A stretch of DNA of 19,796 nucleotides, from contig CAKZUU010000103.1 of the NCBI GenBank assembly GCA_937922175.1, forward strand, positions 1-19,796, written 5' to 3'. A program made the position numbers and the translations under genes. This document shows, one piece after another, positions 7,459 through 14,402 of the stretch; positions within the stretch are counted from its first letter, which is position 1, and every line of letters starts with the position of its first letter. The notes under the pieces are model-generated. The model saw only the letters and a list, made by a program, of their open reading frames with translations. It did no database searches and was not told the origin of the DNA. Origin of the DNA: an uncultured Gemmataceae bacterium. Lineage in GTDB: Bacteria > Planctomycetota > Planctomycetia > Gemmatales > Gemmataceae.

Positions 7459-7971
7459 ATGTCGAACCTGAGTCATTTCGACGAGCATGGGGCAAGTCGG
7501 ATGGTCGATACGACCCCGAAAGCTGAGACCGAGCGTTGGGCGAAGGCCTCGGCGAAGGTACGGATGGCGGCGACGACCTCCCGGCTGATTCGTGATCGGA
7601 ACGTGAGTAAAGGTGATGTGCTGGAAGTTGCCCGACTGGCGGGCATCATGGCCGCCAAACGAACACCCGACTTGATCCCGTTGTGTCACCCTCTTCCGTT
7701 GACCTCGGTTCAGGTCGACTTCGAGTGGGAAGATGATCATTGCCTCCGGATTGTCGCGGAGGTTCGAGTCGTGGCCCGGACGGGTGTCGAGATGGAAGCC
7801 TTGACGGCCGCGAGTGTGGCCGCGCTCACCGTTTACGACATGTGCAAGGCGGCCGATCGAGGCATGGTCATCGAGTGGGTGCGGCTGGAGGAGAAAGCGG
7901 GCGGTCGGAGCGGGCACTACCGTCGGGCAGAGCCTGCGTCGACCGAATCCGCTTCACCCGTGGAGTCGTGA
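7459..7971 (+). CDS. moaC: Cyclic pyranopterin monophosphate synthase MoaC
   Basis: A 170-residue MoaC, which converts the 3',8-cyclo-dihydro-GTP made by MoaA into cyclic pyranopterin monophosphate early in molybdenum cofactor synthesis in the cytoplasm. Diagnostic motifs are AAKRTPDLIPLCHPLPL at 65-81 (Lys67, His77), RTGVEMEALTA at 107-117 (Glu111, Glu113), and VYDMCKAADRGM at 125-136 (Asp127, Lys130). These cover the residues known to be catalytic in the E. coli enzyme. Length is close to the family norm of about 160, with a short variable C-terminal tail. The ATG has a GAGGG site seven bases upstream. No other Moco gene is adjacent, so the pathway is dispersed in this genome. The upstream 190 bases hold the end of the pseudogene and a leader in which I see no recognisable riboswitch. 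Confidence 0.96.
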   Translation: MSNLSHFDEHGASRMVDTTPKAETERWAKASAKVRMAATTSRLIRDRNVSKGDVLEVARLAGIMAAKRTPDLIPLCHPLPLTSVQVDFEWEDDHCLRIVAEVRVVARTGVEMEALTAASVAALTVYDMCKAADRGMVIEWVRLEEKAGGRSGHYRRAEPASTESASPVES

Positions 7972-8022
7972 GTTCCGGGCAGTGCGTGTGCGTCCGTGAG
8001 AACGTCAGCAACCCTGTTCGAC

Positions 8023-8050
8023 TTGGCAGGACATGACATTCGCATAGGAT
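8023..8050 (+). promoter_or_regulatory. Candidate sigma-70-type promoter for the prenyl synthase gene
   Basis: TTGGCA at 8023-8028 (five of six matches to TTGACA) is followed after 16 bases by TAGGAT at 8045-8050 (four of six matches to TATAAT). Transcription would begin near 8057. This would leave the ATG at 8049 outside the message and supports translation from 8118. Confidence 0.35.
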
Positions 8051-8117
8051 GCAACCAAAATTGGCTCATTTGAACCCCGATCGGCTCGGTGGCTGCGGCC
8101 GTTGGGTGGAGGACGTG

Positions 8118-9116
8118 ATGGGAGTTGCACAACCGGCCAAGAACGGCTCGCTGAAAACCGTCGGTCGCCTGAGTCTTTTGCTCGGTCCTGATCTGGCGGA
8201 AGTCGAGCGAATTCTGAGCCGGAAGTTGCACAGTGCCAAACCTCATGTCGCTCGACTAACCGCCCATTTGCAGCACTACCGAGGGAAAAGGCTGCGACCG
8301 GCTCTCGTGCTGCTGAGCGCCAGAGCATCAGGTTCTGTCGAACCTGCCCACCACGTTTTGGCGGCCGCCGTTGAAATGATTCACACCGCCACGCTCGTCC
8401 ATGATGACGTGCTGGACGGAGCGAGTCTTCGTCGGCACGTGGTCACCATCAATGCCGGCTGGGGGAATCCGACCAGCGTTTTGCTGGGTGATATGCTGTT
8501 CTCCCAGGCGTTTCACCTGACCAGCACCGTGGACGCGCGGGCGTGTGCCTTGATTGGTGAAGCCACGAACCGAGTTTGCGAAGGGGAATTGCATCAAGTT
8601 TCGCAAAGTGGCAATCTGTCACTATCGGAGGCCGACTATTTCGACATCATTGACGGGAAGACCGCCGAGTTGACCTCATGCTGTTGCCGCTTGGGCGCCC
8701 TTTATGCCAACGCACCGACCGACACCGTCGAACGTCTGGCGGAGTATGGTCGGTATCTTGGGATGGCGTTCCAGATCGCCGACGACCTGTTGGATCTGAC
8801 CGGGCTCGAGGAGGCGACGGGCAAGACGCTCGGCACTGACTTGGATCAGCAAAAAATGACCCTGCCTCTCATTCACGCCCTCCGAGAGTTGTCGGCGTCC
8901 GACGCGGAGCGTTTGCGTTCCCTCATCACCCGCACGCCCGATGCGACCGGCGACTTGCTGTCGCTGCTTCGGAAGAGCGGGTCACTAACGTACGCCCGAC
9001 ATCGTGCCGAGCAGTTCGCCGCCCAAGCTCGTTCCAACCTCGATCTTCTTCCGGATTCCGAGTTTCGTGACGTTCTGTCGGACCTGACGGAGTGGTGCAT
9101 TCGGCGGGAAACCTGA
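8118..9116 (+). CDS. Long-chain polyprenyl diphosphate synthase
   Basis: A 332-residue all-trans prenyl diphosphate synthase (IspB/HepT/GGPS superfamily). It condenses isopentenyl diphosphate units, most likely to make the menaquinone side chain. Visible motifs are GKRLRPALVLLSA at 56-68, the first Asp-rich motif DDVLD at 96-100 followed by RR, GDMLFSQAF near 124-132, and the second Asp-rich motif DDLLD at 222-226 after QIA. The residue five before the first motif is Ala91. A small side chain there is associated with long products, so hexaprenyl or longer is likely (inference). I start at the ATG at 8118 because GGAGG (8108-8112) lies five bases before it. An in-frame ATG at 8049 would add 23 residues but has no good ribosome site and overlaps a candidate promoter. 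Confidence 0.92.
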   Translation: MGVAQPAKNGSLKTVGRLSLLLGPDLAEVERILSRKLHSAKPHVARLTAHLQHYRGKRLRPALVLLSARASGSVEPAHHVLAAAVEMIHTATLVHDDVLDGASLRRHVVTINAGWGNPTSVLLGDMLFSQAFHLTSTVDARACALIGEATNRVCEGELHQVSQSGNLSLSEADYFDIIDGKTAELTSCCCRLGALYANAPTDTVERLAEYGRYLGMAFQIADDLLDLTGLEEATGKTLGTDLDQQKMTLPLIHALRELSASDAERLRSLITRTPDATGDLLSLLRKSGSLTYARHRAEQFAAQARSNLDLLPDSEFRDVLSDLTEWCIRRET

Positions 9117-9148
9117 CGCCCGAGGTCAAGTGAAGACGGCGTTTTTTG
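9115..9148 (+). terminator. Possible terminator in the convergent gap after the prenyl synthase gene
   Basis: ACGCC at 9116-9120 can pair with GGCGT at 9138-9142, followed directly by a run of Ts (9142-9147), as in a weak intrinsic terminator for the plus strand. An alternative, larger stem pairs CCCGAG (9119-9124) with CTCGGG (9149-9154) and could serve either strand. The gap separates two converging genes, where a terminator is expected. Confidence 0.4.
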
Positions 9149-9156
9149 CTCGGGAC

Positions 9157-10302
9157 TCAAAATTCGACTTTCACCCCGAGAAGCACGGCGCGCGGCGAGT
9201 TGTTGTAGAGCTCCAAGAAGCGCTGGGGCCGGCTATTCTCGGCAATTGCCAACGCGTAAACGTCGAAGTGACGTGCCACATTCCAGGTCATTTTGATTAA
9301 GGCACGTTTGATCGGTTCGTCATGGCTCGGCACGCCGATCGGTTCCGGCCAATAGACTCCATAATTCCAGTCGATCCAGAAGTCCGCGAACGTTAGCATC
9401 GCTCCGATGTGAAATCCGCCGCCCCAGACCGGAGCACGCCGGCCCCGATACACCTCGCGATGATAGAAACTTAAAGGGCGAAGCGTCTGCGGATCGGCAT
9501 CGCCCCGGTATAGCCCATGTTCATCCAGGCTGCCCTCGGCGTAGATCGTCCAGCGGCGGAATTGGACGGACGTATCAACCCCATAGACGCTTCCAAATTT
9601 TTTCTGCTGTTCCGACCCGGCACCATCGTGCGCCTTGAGCCAAATCCCGAAACGAAGCGAACGCCATTCCAACCCGGTTCGAGCAACCAAAGCTTTGGTC
9701 GAATTGGTGTCGAGATTGGATTCTCCGTTTGACAATCCCAGATCAAACGACCAGAGGCCCGGCCGCCACCGAACGAACATCCCCGTTTCGGTAAAGCCCA
9801 GGACTTCGGTGCGCAGGAACGGCGCATCGACCAACGCATTGGTGAGGAGGGGGACGGGGTAGTGGCCCAAAGGAGTCCTGATACGACCGAGGCGGATCCG
9901 CCAGTTCTCCGACTCATACTCGAGCGACAACTGAAAAATGTCGAATGGTCGAGTCTCCAACGCCTCGCGGTACAAATCGCGGACGGGATCACTCAAGAGG
10001 GTGCCCATCGGCTGATTCAAGAAGAACTCGCCCCGGGCCCGCCAGGTTCCCCACTCACCTCGCCTTTCCAACCGGGGTCTGAGAACGGCCTCGGCCGCAA
10101 ACGTCGATTCCGCTCCCGACCAGGAAATCCGCTGGTCCAATTTCAGGAACGAACGGATCGTGCCATCGAAGTAGACGGACGAATCGTTGTCGAGGAGGAG
10201 CTCGATGCCACGTGGTCGCAGCGTGTCCGCCGCGGTTCCCAGCAGCGCGGTCGCAACGAGGCCCAGCAGGGCCAATCCCCAGACGCGCAGAAGAATGGAC
10301 AT
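9157..10302 (-). CDS. Putative outer-membrane beta-barrel (porin-like) protein
   Basis: A 381-residue protein with an N-terminal signal peptide (hydrophobic LALLGLVATALLGTAA at about 10-25). After it come many short stretches with alternating hydrophobic and polar residues, for example WRIRLGRIRTPLGHYPVP, GLWSFDLGLSNGE and RRWTIYAEGSLDE. It ends in the dipeptide EF with a hydrophobic-alternating last strand (VLLGVKVEF), the classic C-terminal signal of barrel proteins. The motif R-L-G-x-x-x-x-P-x-G resembles OprO/OprP-like phosphate-porin relatives, but I cannot confirm that family. It likely sits in the outer membrane. Start ATG 10302 has a GGTGGGGG stretch upstream; the open frame to 10452 beyond it is not signal-like. 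The DUF11-like gene lies 199 bases upstream on the same strand. Confidence 0.72.
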   Translation of the reverse strand: MSILLRVWGLALLGLVATALLGTAADTLRPRGIELLLDNDSSVYFDGTIRSFLKLDQRISWSGAESTFAAEAVLRPRLERRGEWGTWRARGEFFLNQPMGTLLSDPVRDLYREALETRPFDIFQLSLEYESENWRIRLGRIRTPLGHYPVPLLTNALVDAPFLRTEVLGFTETGMFVRWRPGLWSFDLGLSNGESNLDTNSTKALVARTGLEWRSLRFGIWLKAHDGAGSEQQKKFGSVYGVDTSVQFRRWTIYAEGSLDEHGLYRGDADPQTLRPLSFYHREVYRGRRAPVWGGGFHIGAMLTFADFWIDWNYGVYWPEPIGVPSHDEPIKRALIKMTWNVARHFDVYALAIAENSRPQRFLELYNNSPRAVLLGVKVEF

Positions 10303-10501
10303 ATCGCCCCCACCTTGGCGATCCAATAGCCGATAGGCGTTGCCCAGACAAGAGCATTTTGGTGCCGAAGCGAGGAAATTGCTGATCCCCGTGGTTTGCC
10401 GGCAGGTGTCAAAAGGGTATCTCCCAAGCTGAGAGCAGATGTTCCCCTTCAATCAAGGCGATGGGACGGTCGCGTTTTCGTCGGGCGAGGTTCGGCTCGG
10501 G

Positions 10502-12121
10502 TCATTGAGTGATCGTGGTCGGCTCTTGGCGAACGACGTTGCCCGACGGCAGCTCGATGGATTCCATTTCGACGTGAAAGATTGCCTTGCCGGCGGCAAC
10601 ACCTTTTAAGGTGATGGTTTTGGTGACGGTTGCCCCGGGGGCGATGGTCAAAGGACCGATTTCCTGGATTGGGGCGTTGGTTTGCGGCTCGGGCACGCTC
10701 TTTCCGTCCGAACCGTCAGGGTCGATCGCGAATTGCGTCAGTGGGTAGCGGCAAATCAGCCGAACATCGGTGGCGGCTTTGGTCCCCCGATTCGTGACCG
10801 TGAGAGTGTAACGCACCTTGTCGCCGACACGGATCGGGTCATTCGATTCACGGACGTCCAATTGCAAGGCGGCGGCGCCCAGAAATTCCGTGACCGCCTC
10901 GGCCGTTTGTTTCGGCCCGCTCCAGAGGAGATGGGCAAAACTCGGGACCGTCCCCGCCAACTCGCTTTGAAGCCAAACAGAAAAAGTTCGACGATCGCGC
11001 GGAAGCAGACGAGGTATTGCCCACTGGAGCCGATCACCGAAGGTTTGTGCCCCGGGCGTCGCTCGAACCACCTTGACGTTCTTCTGTAACACAAACACCA
11101 ACGAGACATTATCGAGCGGCGTGGTCCCAAGGTGTTCCACTTGGATCTCGTAGGGCGCGGGATAATTCAGGTAGACCTTCTTCGGCCCGGTCATTTGAAG
11201 AGTGAGCGGCGATGGCCCCACGTCGATCGACCAACGGGCTTGTGTCGACGCCCCGCGTTCGGCGGCCGCGACGATCTGACTCTGCAATCGTCCTCGCTTC
11301 TGCGTGCGGACAACGTAGGTGAATTCGCGTGACTGCTTCGGAGCCAAGATCGGAATCCGTTGCACGAATTCGTTCCCTGTCGGCTGCCCGTTCTCCAAGA
11401 GCGTCAGCCCCTCGCCCAGCACTTCACGGATTTCGATATTCACCAGATCGACCACGCCGGTATTTTCCACGACGAGTCGGCAAGTCACATCTTGATTTTC
11501 CAAGGCGAACTGCGGCGAAATTTTGCGGACGGCCAAGCGCGGCCGATGAAGCGCTGTCCGCACCTTCTGACCGTGCTCGAAATAGACCCGAGCGACGAAC
11601 TCGATCTCACTCAGGCCATCTTGCGCGGGGCGTGCAGCGACTTTGATGACGCGACGATCGCCGGGCTTCATCGTCCCCAAGCGCCACGCCAAGTATTTCG
11701 CGCTGTCTTCGTCGGGGGTGGCCGGATCGATTGAGAATAACTGCGTCCCCGTCGGTTTGCTGGCCGTCACTCGGACATGGTGGCCGTCGGCCTGTGAGCG
11801 GTTTTCCACGACGATTTTGTACTCGACGTCAGCCCCGGCGCTGGCGCCGGCGGGGGCTGAGATGTGAATGGAAATCGCCGGCGTCGGTGGATCGTCGTTC
11901 GGAAGCGGTGTCGGCACCACCCCCGGCGCGACCAAGGCGCCGGCAGTACCCGGCCTGACGGCTTCCGGTCGATCCGCCGAGCGATCTTTCGGAGCCAGGT
12001 CCGGCTCGGGCGTCTCGGGAACGCGCGTCGGGGGAATGGTGGGCGAGGAGGTTTGCGCGGCGAGGCCTCCCATCCACAGAAACGATGCCACGGCAGCATT
12101 GATGAAAAACAACCGAGTCAT
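10502..12121 (-). CDS. Secreted DUF11/CARDB-like multi-repeat protein
   Basis: A 539-residue exported protein. Residues 1-22 form a signal peptide (FFINAAVASFLWMGGLAAQ). A Pro-rich, acidic low-complexity linker follows at 24-82. After that come about four Ig-like repeats of roughly 100-118 residues (about 82-200, 200-302, 303-418, 418-537). Each contains the pattern of DUF11/CARDB modules: G-x-x-V-x-Y-x-I-x-V-x-N-R/T-G, a later P-x-G/L turn, and a 'L-x-P-G-x-x-x-x-x-x-V' strand (ISAPAGASAGADVEYKIVVENRS, DPIRVGDKVRYTLTVTNRG). Such repeats are extracellular or envelope adhesive/structural domains. The ATG at 12121 follows an AGGAG site about ten bases away. The frame is open to 12214 but the extra residues are Arg-rich and would bury the signal peptide. 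The substrate or partner is unknown. Confidence 0.8.
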   Translation of the reverse strand: MTRLFFINAAVASFLWMGGLAAQTSSPTIPPTRVPETPEPDLAPKDRSADRPEAVRPGTAGALVAPGVVPTPLPNDDPPTPAISIHISAPAGASAGADVEYKIVVENRSQADGHHVRVTASKPTGTQLFSIDPATPDEDSAKYLAWRLGTMKPGDRRVIKVAARPAQDGLSEIEFVARVYFEHGQKVRTALHRPRLAVRKISPQFALENQDVTCRLVVENTGVVDLVNIEIREVLGEGLTLLENGQPTGNEFVQRIPILAPKQSREFTYVVRTQKRGRLQSQIVAAAERGASTQARWSIDVGPSPLTLQMTGPKKVYLNYPAPYEIQVEHLGTTPLDNVSLVFVLQKNVKVVRATPGAQTFGDRLQWAIPRLLPRDRRTFSVWLQSELAGTVPSFAHLLWSGPKQTAEAVTEFLGAAALQLDVRESNDPIRVGDKVRYTLTVTNRGTKAATDVRLICRYPLTQFAIDPDGSDGKSVPEPQTNAPIQEIGPLTIAPGATVTKTITLKGVAAGKAIFHVEMESIELPSGNVVRQEPTTITQ

Positions 12122-12232
12122 CCCCGTAGCTCTCCTGGACCCTTTCTCGTGCCGAGATCTTGTTTCACTCTTACCGCGCCAAGAGGGACAACGAAAGTCG
12201 AAAGCGCGAACCATCCTTTCAGACGATTCCCC

Positions 12233-12730
12233 TCAGGCGCCTCCGGGCGTCAGAGACAAATCGTAGAGTTCGTAGCGGCCGGCAAATTCTCGCCGCAACT
12301 GGTCGGCCCCGAGATTGAGGAGCGTCTGACCCGTGGCGTGCCAACCCTGCTGCCAAACGAAAATGCCCCAACCGCACCGCAAATTCCCCACGGCCGGCAG
12401 CCCCTCCATATCGCTGCCGGGAATCGCCTCGAATGCGATCGTCACCGGAGACAATGCCAACCACTGTCGGCTTCGACGATCACGGAATAGGATCAAGTCG
12501 TCGCCCCATTCGCACGACTTCCATCGCAGCCCACGAGGTTTCCCGGACGCGGAGGCCTTTTCGAAGAAAGCACGTTCCAAGGTGGAACGGAGTCGTGCGA
12601 ACTCGGCCCGGAGCGCCGATGGGTCAGGTCGGCGTCGACGTTGCCATCGCCACCAAGCGATCAGCCCGATTACCGCCACGACGGTCAGTATCGCCCCGAA
12701 CCCGAACATCGTCTGGTCTATCCACCTCAT
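12233..12730 (-). CDS. Single-pass membrane protein of unknown function
   Basis: A 165-residue protein that I do not recognise. It has an N-terminal transmembrane helix (MFGFGAILTVVAVIGLIAWW, residues 8-27) followed by a very basic stretch (RWQRRRR), which predicts a cytoplasmic soluble part. The soluble part holds a helical segment (LRAEFARLRSTLERAFFEKA) and then a beta-rich domain (CEWGDDLILFRDRRSRQWLALSPVTIAFEAI, CGWGIFVWQQGWHATG). It ends in ELYDLSLTPGGA. The frame is open to 12778, but those residues lie over the promoter of the divergent small gene, so I start at the ATG at 12730. The ribosome-binding site there is weak. It lies 111 bases upstream of the DUF11-like gene on the same strand and may be transcribed with it. 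Confidence 0.65.
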   Translation of the reverse strand: MRWIDQTMFGFGAILTVVAVIGLIAWWRWQRRRRPDPSALRAEFARLRSTLERAFFEKASASGKPRGLRWKSCEWGDDLILFRDRRSRQWLALSPVTIAFEAIPGSDMEGLPAVGNLRCGWGIFVWQQGWHATGQTLLNLGADQLRREFAGRYELYDLSLTPGGA

Positions 12731-12757
12731 CCCGATTTGATACGGCCCGACACGATC

Positions 12758-12786
12758 TGGGCACGGACAAAGGTTCACGATATAAT
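12758..12786 (+). promoter_or_regulatory. Near-consensus sigma-70-type promoter for the small basic protein gene
   Basis: A perfect TATAAT at 12781-12786 stands exactly 17 bases behind TGGGCA at 12758-12763 (four of six matches to TTGACA). Transcription would start near 12793, giving a leader of about 35 bases with a GAAAGG ribosome site. It is the best promoter I see in the window. Confidence 0.6.
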
Positions 12787-12827
12787 CGGGAGTTGAATCC
12801 TACAGAGACTTGGACGAAAGGTTGACG

Positions 12828-13007
12828 ATGGTTGAACGTAAGAAAGAACTGCGTCGGCGCTACCATCGCAAGATGAAAATGCGGAAATTGAAGGCCAAAC
12901 TTGCTCAAGCGACGACCGAAGCCGAACGCCAAAGAATCCTTGCGAAGATCAAACGGCTGAGTCCGGATTGGGACCCAAATATCGTCCTATCACAGTTGAA
13001 TTCATGA
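12828..13007 (+). CDS. Small highly basic protein (59 aa), possibly DUF6800-like
   Basis: A 59-residue protein with 18 Lys/Arg against six Asp/Glu. Its first 24 residues are almost all charged (VERKKELRRRYHRKMKMRKL). A short helix follows (LAQATTEAERQRILAKIKRL), then a conserved-looking tail SPDWDPN. The composition and the 'xRKxELRRRxxRxxKxxKLKxK' layout recall a small planctomycete family that I believe is DUF6800, but I cannot verify this. Nucleic-acid or ribosome binding is a reasonable guess from charge only. The ATG at 12828 has GAAAGG six bases upstream. A TTG at 12810 would add six residues but has no better site. The near-consensus promoter upstream points to steady, strong expression. 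The next gene starts 34 bases later on the same strand. Confidence 0.82.
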   Translation: MVERKKELRRRYHRKMKMRKLKAKLAQATTEAERQRILAKIKRLSPDWDPNIVLSQLNS

Positions 13008-13041
13008 TCGCGCCGGAAGCGCGGTGGGCACAGGTGCTGCG

Positions 13042-14337
13042 ATGAAATGGTCCACCGCTTGGCAGGCATGTTTGCTCGTGAGCCTTGCCGGGGCCGATTC
13101 GTCAATGTCGGTACGCGGCGGCGTGTATTATTCGGGCGAAATCTTCGCCGAACTGCCCTCGTCGTGGCGAGGATTCCTCGTCGATCAACGGCAGTTGCGG
13201 GTGTTGTCGGGTCGGCCGCCGATGGGCTTGCCCGACTCGCCGCTCCGTGCCGATTACGAACGAGAATGGTCCCGACTTCGGGCCAAATCGCCGCTGTCCG
13301 CCGATGAAGCGGCCGACCTTGGTGCCTTGAGCCTTCGACTCGGGAGAATCCCCGAAGCTCTGGAGGTCCTTCGGTCCGCCCAGCGGCAGCACCCGGACCA
13401 CTTTCGCATCGTGGCTCATCTGGGCACAGCTTGGCATCTGACGGGAGATTTGGACCGAGCCGCGGACACATTGCGGTGGGCCGTTCGTCTTGCTCCCGCA
13501 GCCGACCGACCTTGCGAGGAACTGCATCTGAAGCTGGTTGAAGGTCGACGCCGAGCGAGAGGCTCGGTGAGGCTCGACGATCTTTTCGGCGTTCGGTACG
13601 GTGATCACGTCGGTAGCCTGCCCGAAGGCGAACGTCGCAAGCTGCCCCCGGAGGCCATCGCGCAAGTCCAGCGTCTGGCATTGAGCCTGCCCGGCGATGG
13701 GTTGTTGCTGTGGCAACTTGGTGAGTTAGCCAACGCTCAGGGGGACGTCGCTTCAGCTGCGGCCATTTTGGAGGGCTGCGTCAGCGACTTCGGTCTGAAT
13801 TCCCCTGAGCTTCGACGTCGCCGCCAGCAACTCCGCGAGGCGGCAGAAAAATGGGGACCCATCGGACGCGCGGATTCGTCCTTGCACGACGAGCACCTCG
13901 GATTCCGCTTCCGCTCGTCCCACCCCTTGGCACGAAAACTCGACGTGTCGTCGCTACCTAAACCTCAGGGCGACCGGCCGACCCCCTTGCGTTGGGCCGT
14001 CCTCGCGGAGACCAAAATCGATGCCTTCGCCAAACCCACCTTTCTCGACTACTTGAAGCAACTGGAGGGCTCACAAGTCAGTCTGACGGGCTTCATGGTC
14101 CCTCTGGGCCAAGAGTATCAAGTGAATGTCTTTCTCCTGCTGGAGTATCCGATCGGTTGCTGGTTTTGCGAGGTTCCGCCGCCCACGAGTTTAGTACTTG
14201 TCGAATTGCCCCCCGGAAAAACCGAGACACTCCGCCGAAACTTGATCAAGGTCACCGGACGGCTCAAACTGAACGCCAGTGACCCCGAAGACTTCCTGTA
14301 CTCGCTGAAAAACGCTCTCCTTAGTGAGGTCGATTAG
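13042..14337 (+). CDS. Exported TPR protein with DUF3299-like C-terminal domain
   Basis: A 431-residue protein starting at an ATG preceded by AGGTG five bases upstream; an in-frame GTG at 13024 would add six residues. Residues 1-19 resemble a signal peptide (WQACLLVSLAGADSS). Residues about 80-160 carry two or three TPR-like helical hairpins (AADLGALSLRLGRIPEALEVLRSAQRQHPDHFRIVAHLGTAWHLTGDLDRAADTLRWA as the core, positions 80-145), and a further TPR-like pair is near 215-250. The C-terminal 110 residues hold LTGFMVPLGQ, GCWFCEVPPPTS, a valine-rich strand and VTGRLKLN, the plan of DUF3299-type beta domains. The role is unknown; TPRs suggest a protein-protein scaffold at or beyond the membrane. 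It lies between the small basic protein gene and the PSCyt gene, all on one strand. Confidence 0.8.
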   Translation: MKWSTAWQACLLVSLAGADSSMSVRGGVYYSGEIFAELPSSWRGFLVDQRQLRVLSGRPPMGLPDSPLRADYEREWSRLRAKSPLSADEAADLGALSLRLGRIPEALEVLRSAQRQHPDHFRIVAHLGTAWHLTGDLDRAADTLRWAVRLAPAADRPCEELHLKLVEGRRRARGSVRLDDLFGVRYGDHVGSLPEGERRKLPPEAIAQVQRLALSLPGDGLLLWQLGELANAQGDVASAAAILEGCVSDFGLNSPELRRRRQQLREAAEKWGPIGRADSSLHDEHLGFRFRSSHPLARKLDVSSLPKPQGDRPTPLRWAVLAETKIDAFAKPTFLDYLKQLEGSQVSLTGFMVPLGQEYQVNVFLLLEYPIGCWFCEVPPPTSLVLVELPPGKTETLRRNLIKVTGRLKLNASDPEDFLYSLKNALLSEVD

Positions 14338-14402
14338 AGGCCCACCGCTGACTTCATGGCATCGTTGAGAATCGAGAAGGTCGTCTTTCCAAAGGTTGAT
14401 CG

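Noticed and set aside
10407..10412. Perfect TTGACA on the minus strand upstream of the barrel gene
   Set aside because: No -10-like hexamer stands at 16-18 bases; the 17-base position reads GGGATC. A promoter cannot be claimed.
12905..13681. 258-codon minus-strand frame over the small basic and TPR genes
   Set aside because: It is Arg/Pro-rich without domain signals and overlaps two better supported genes.
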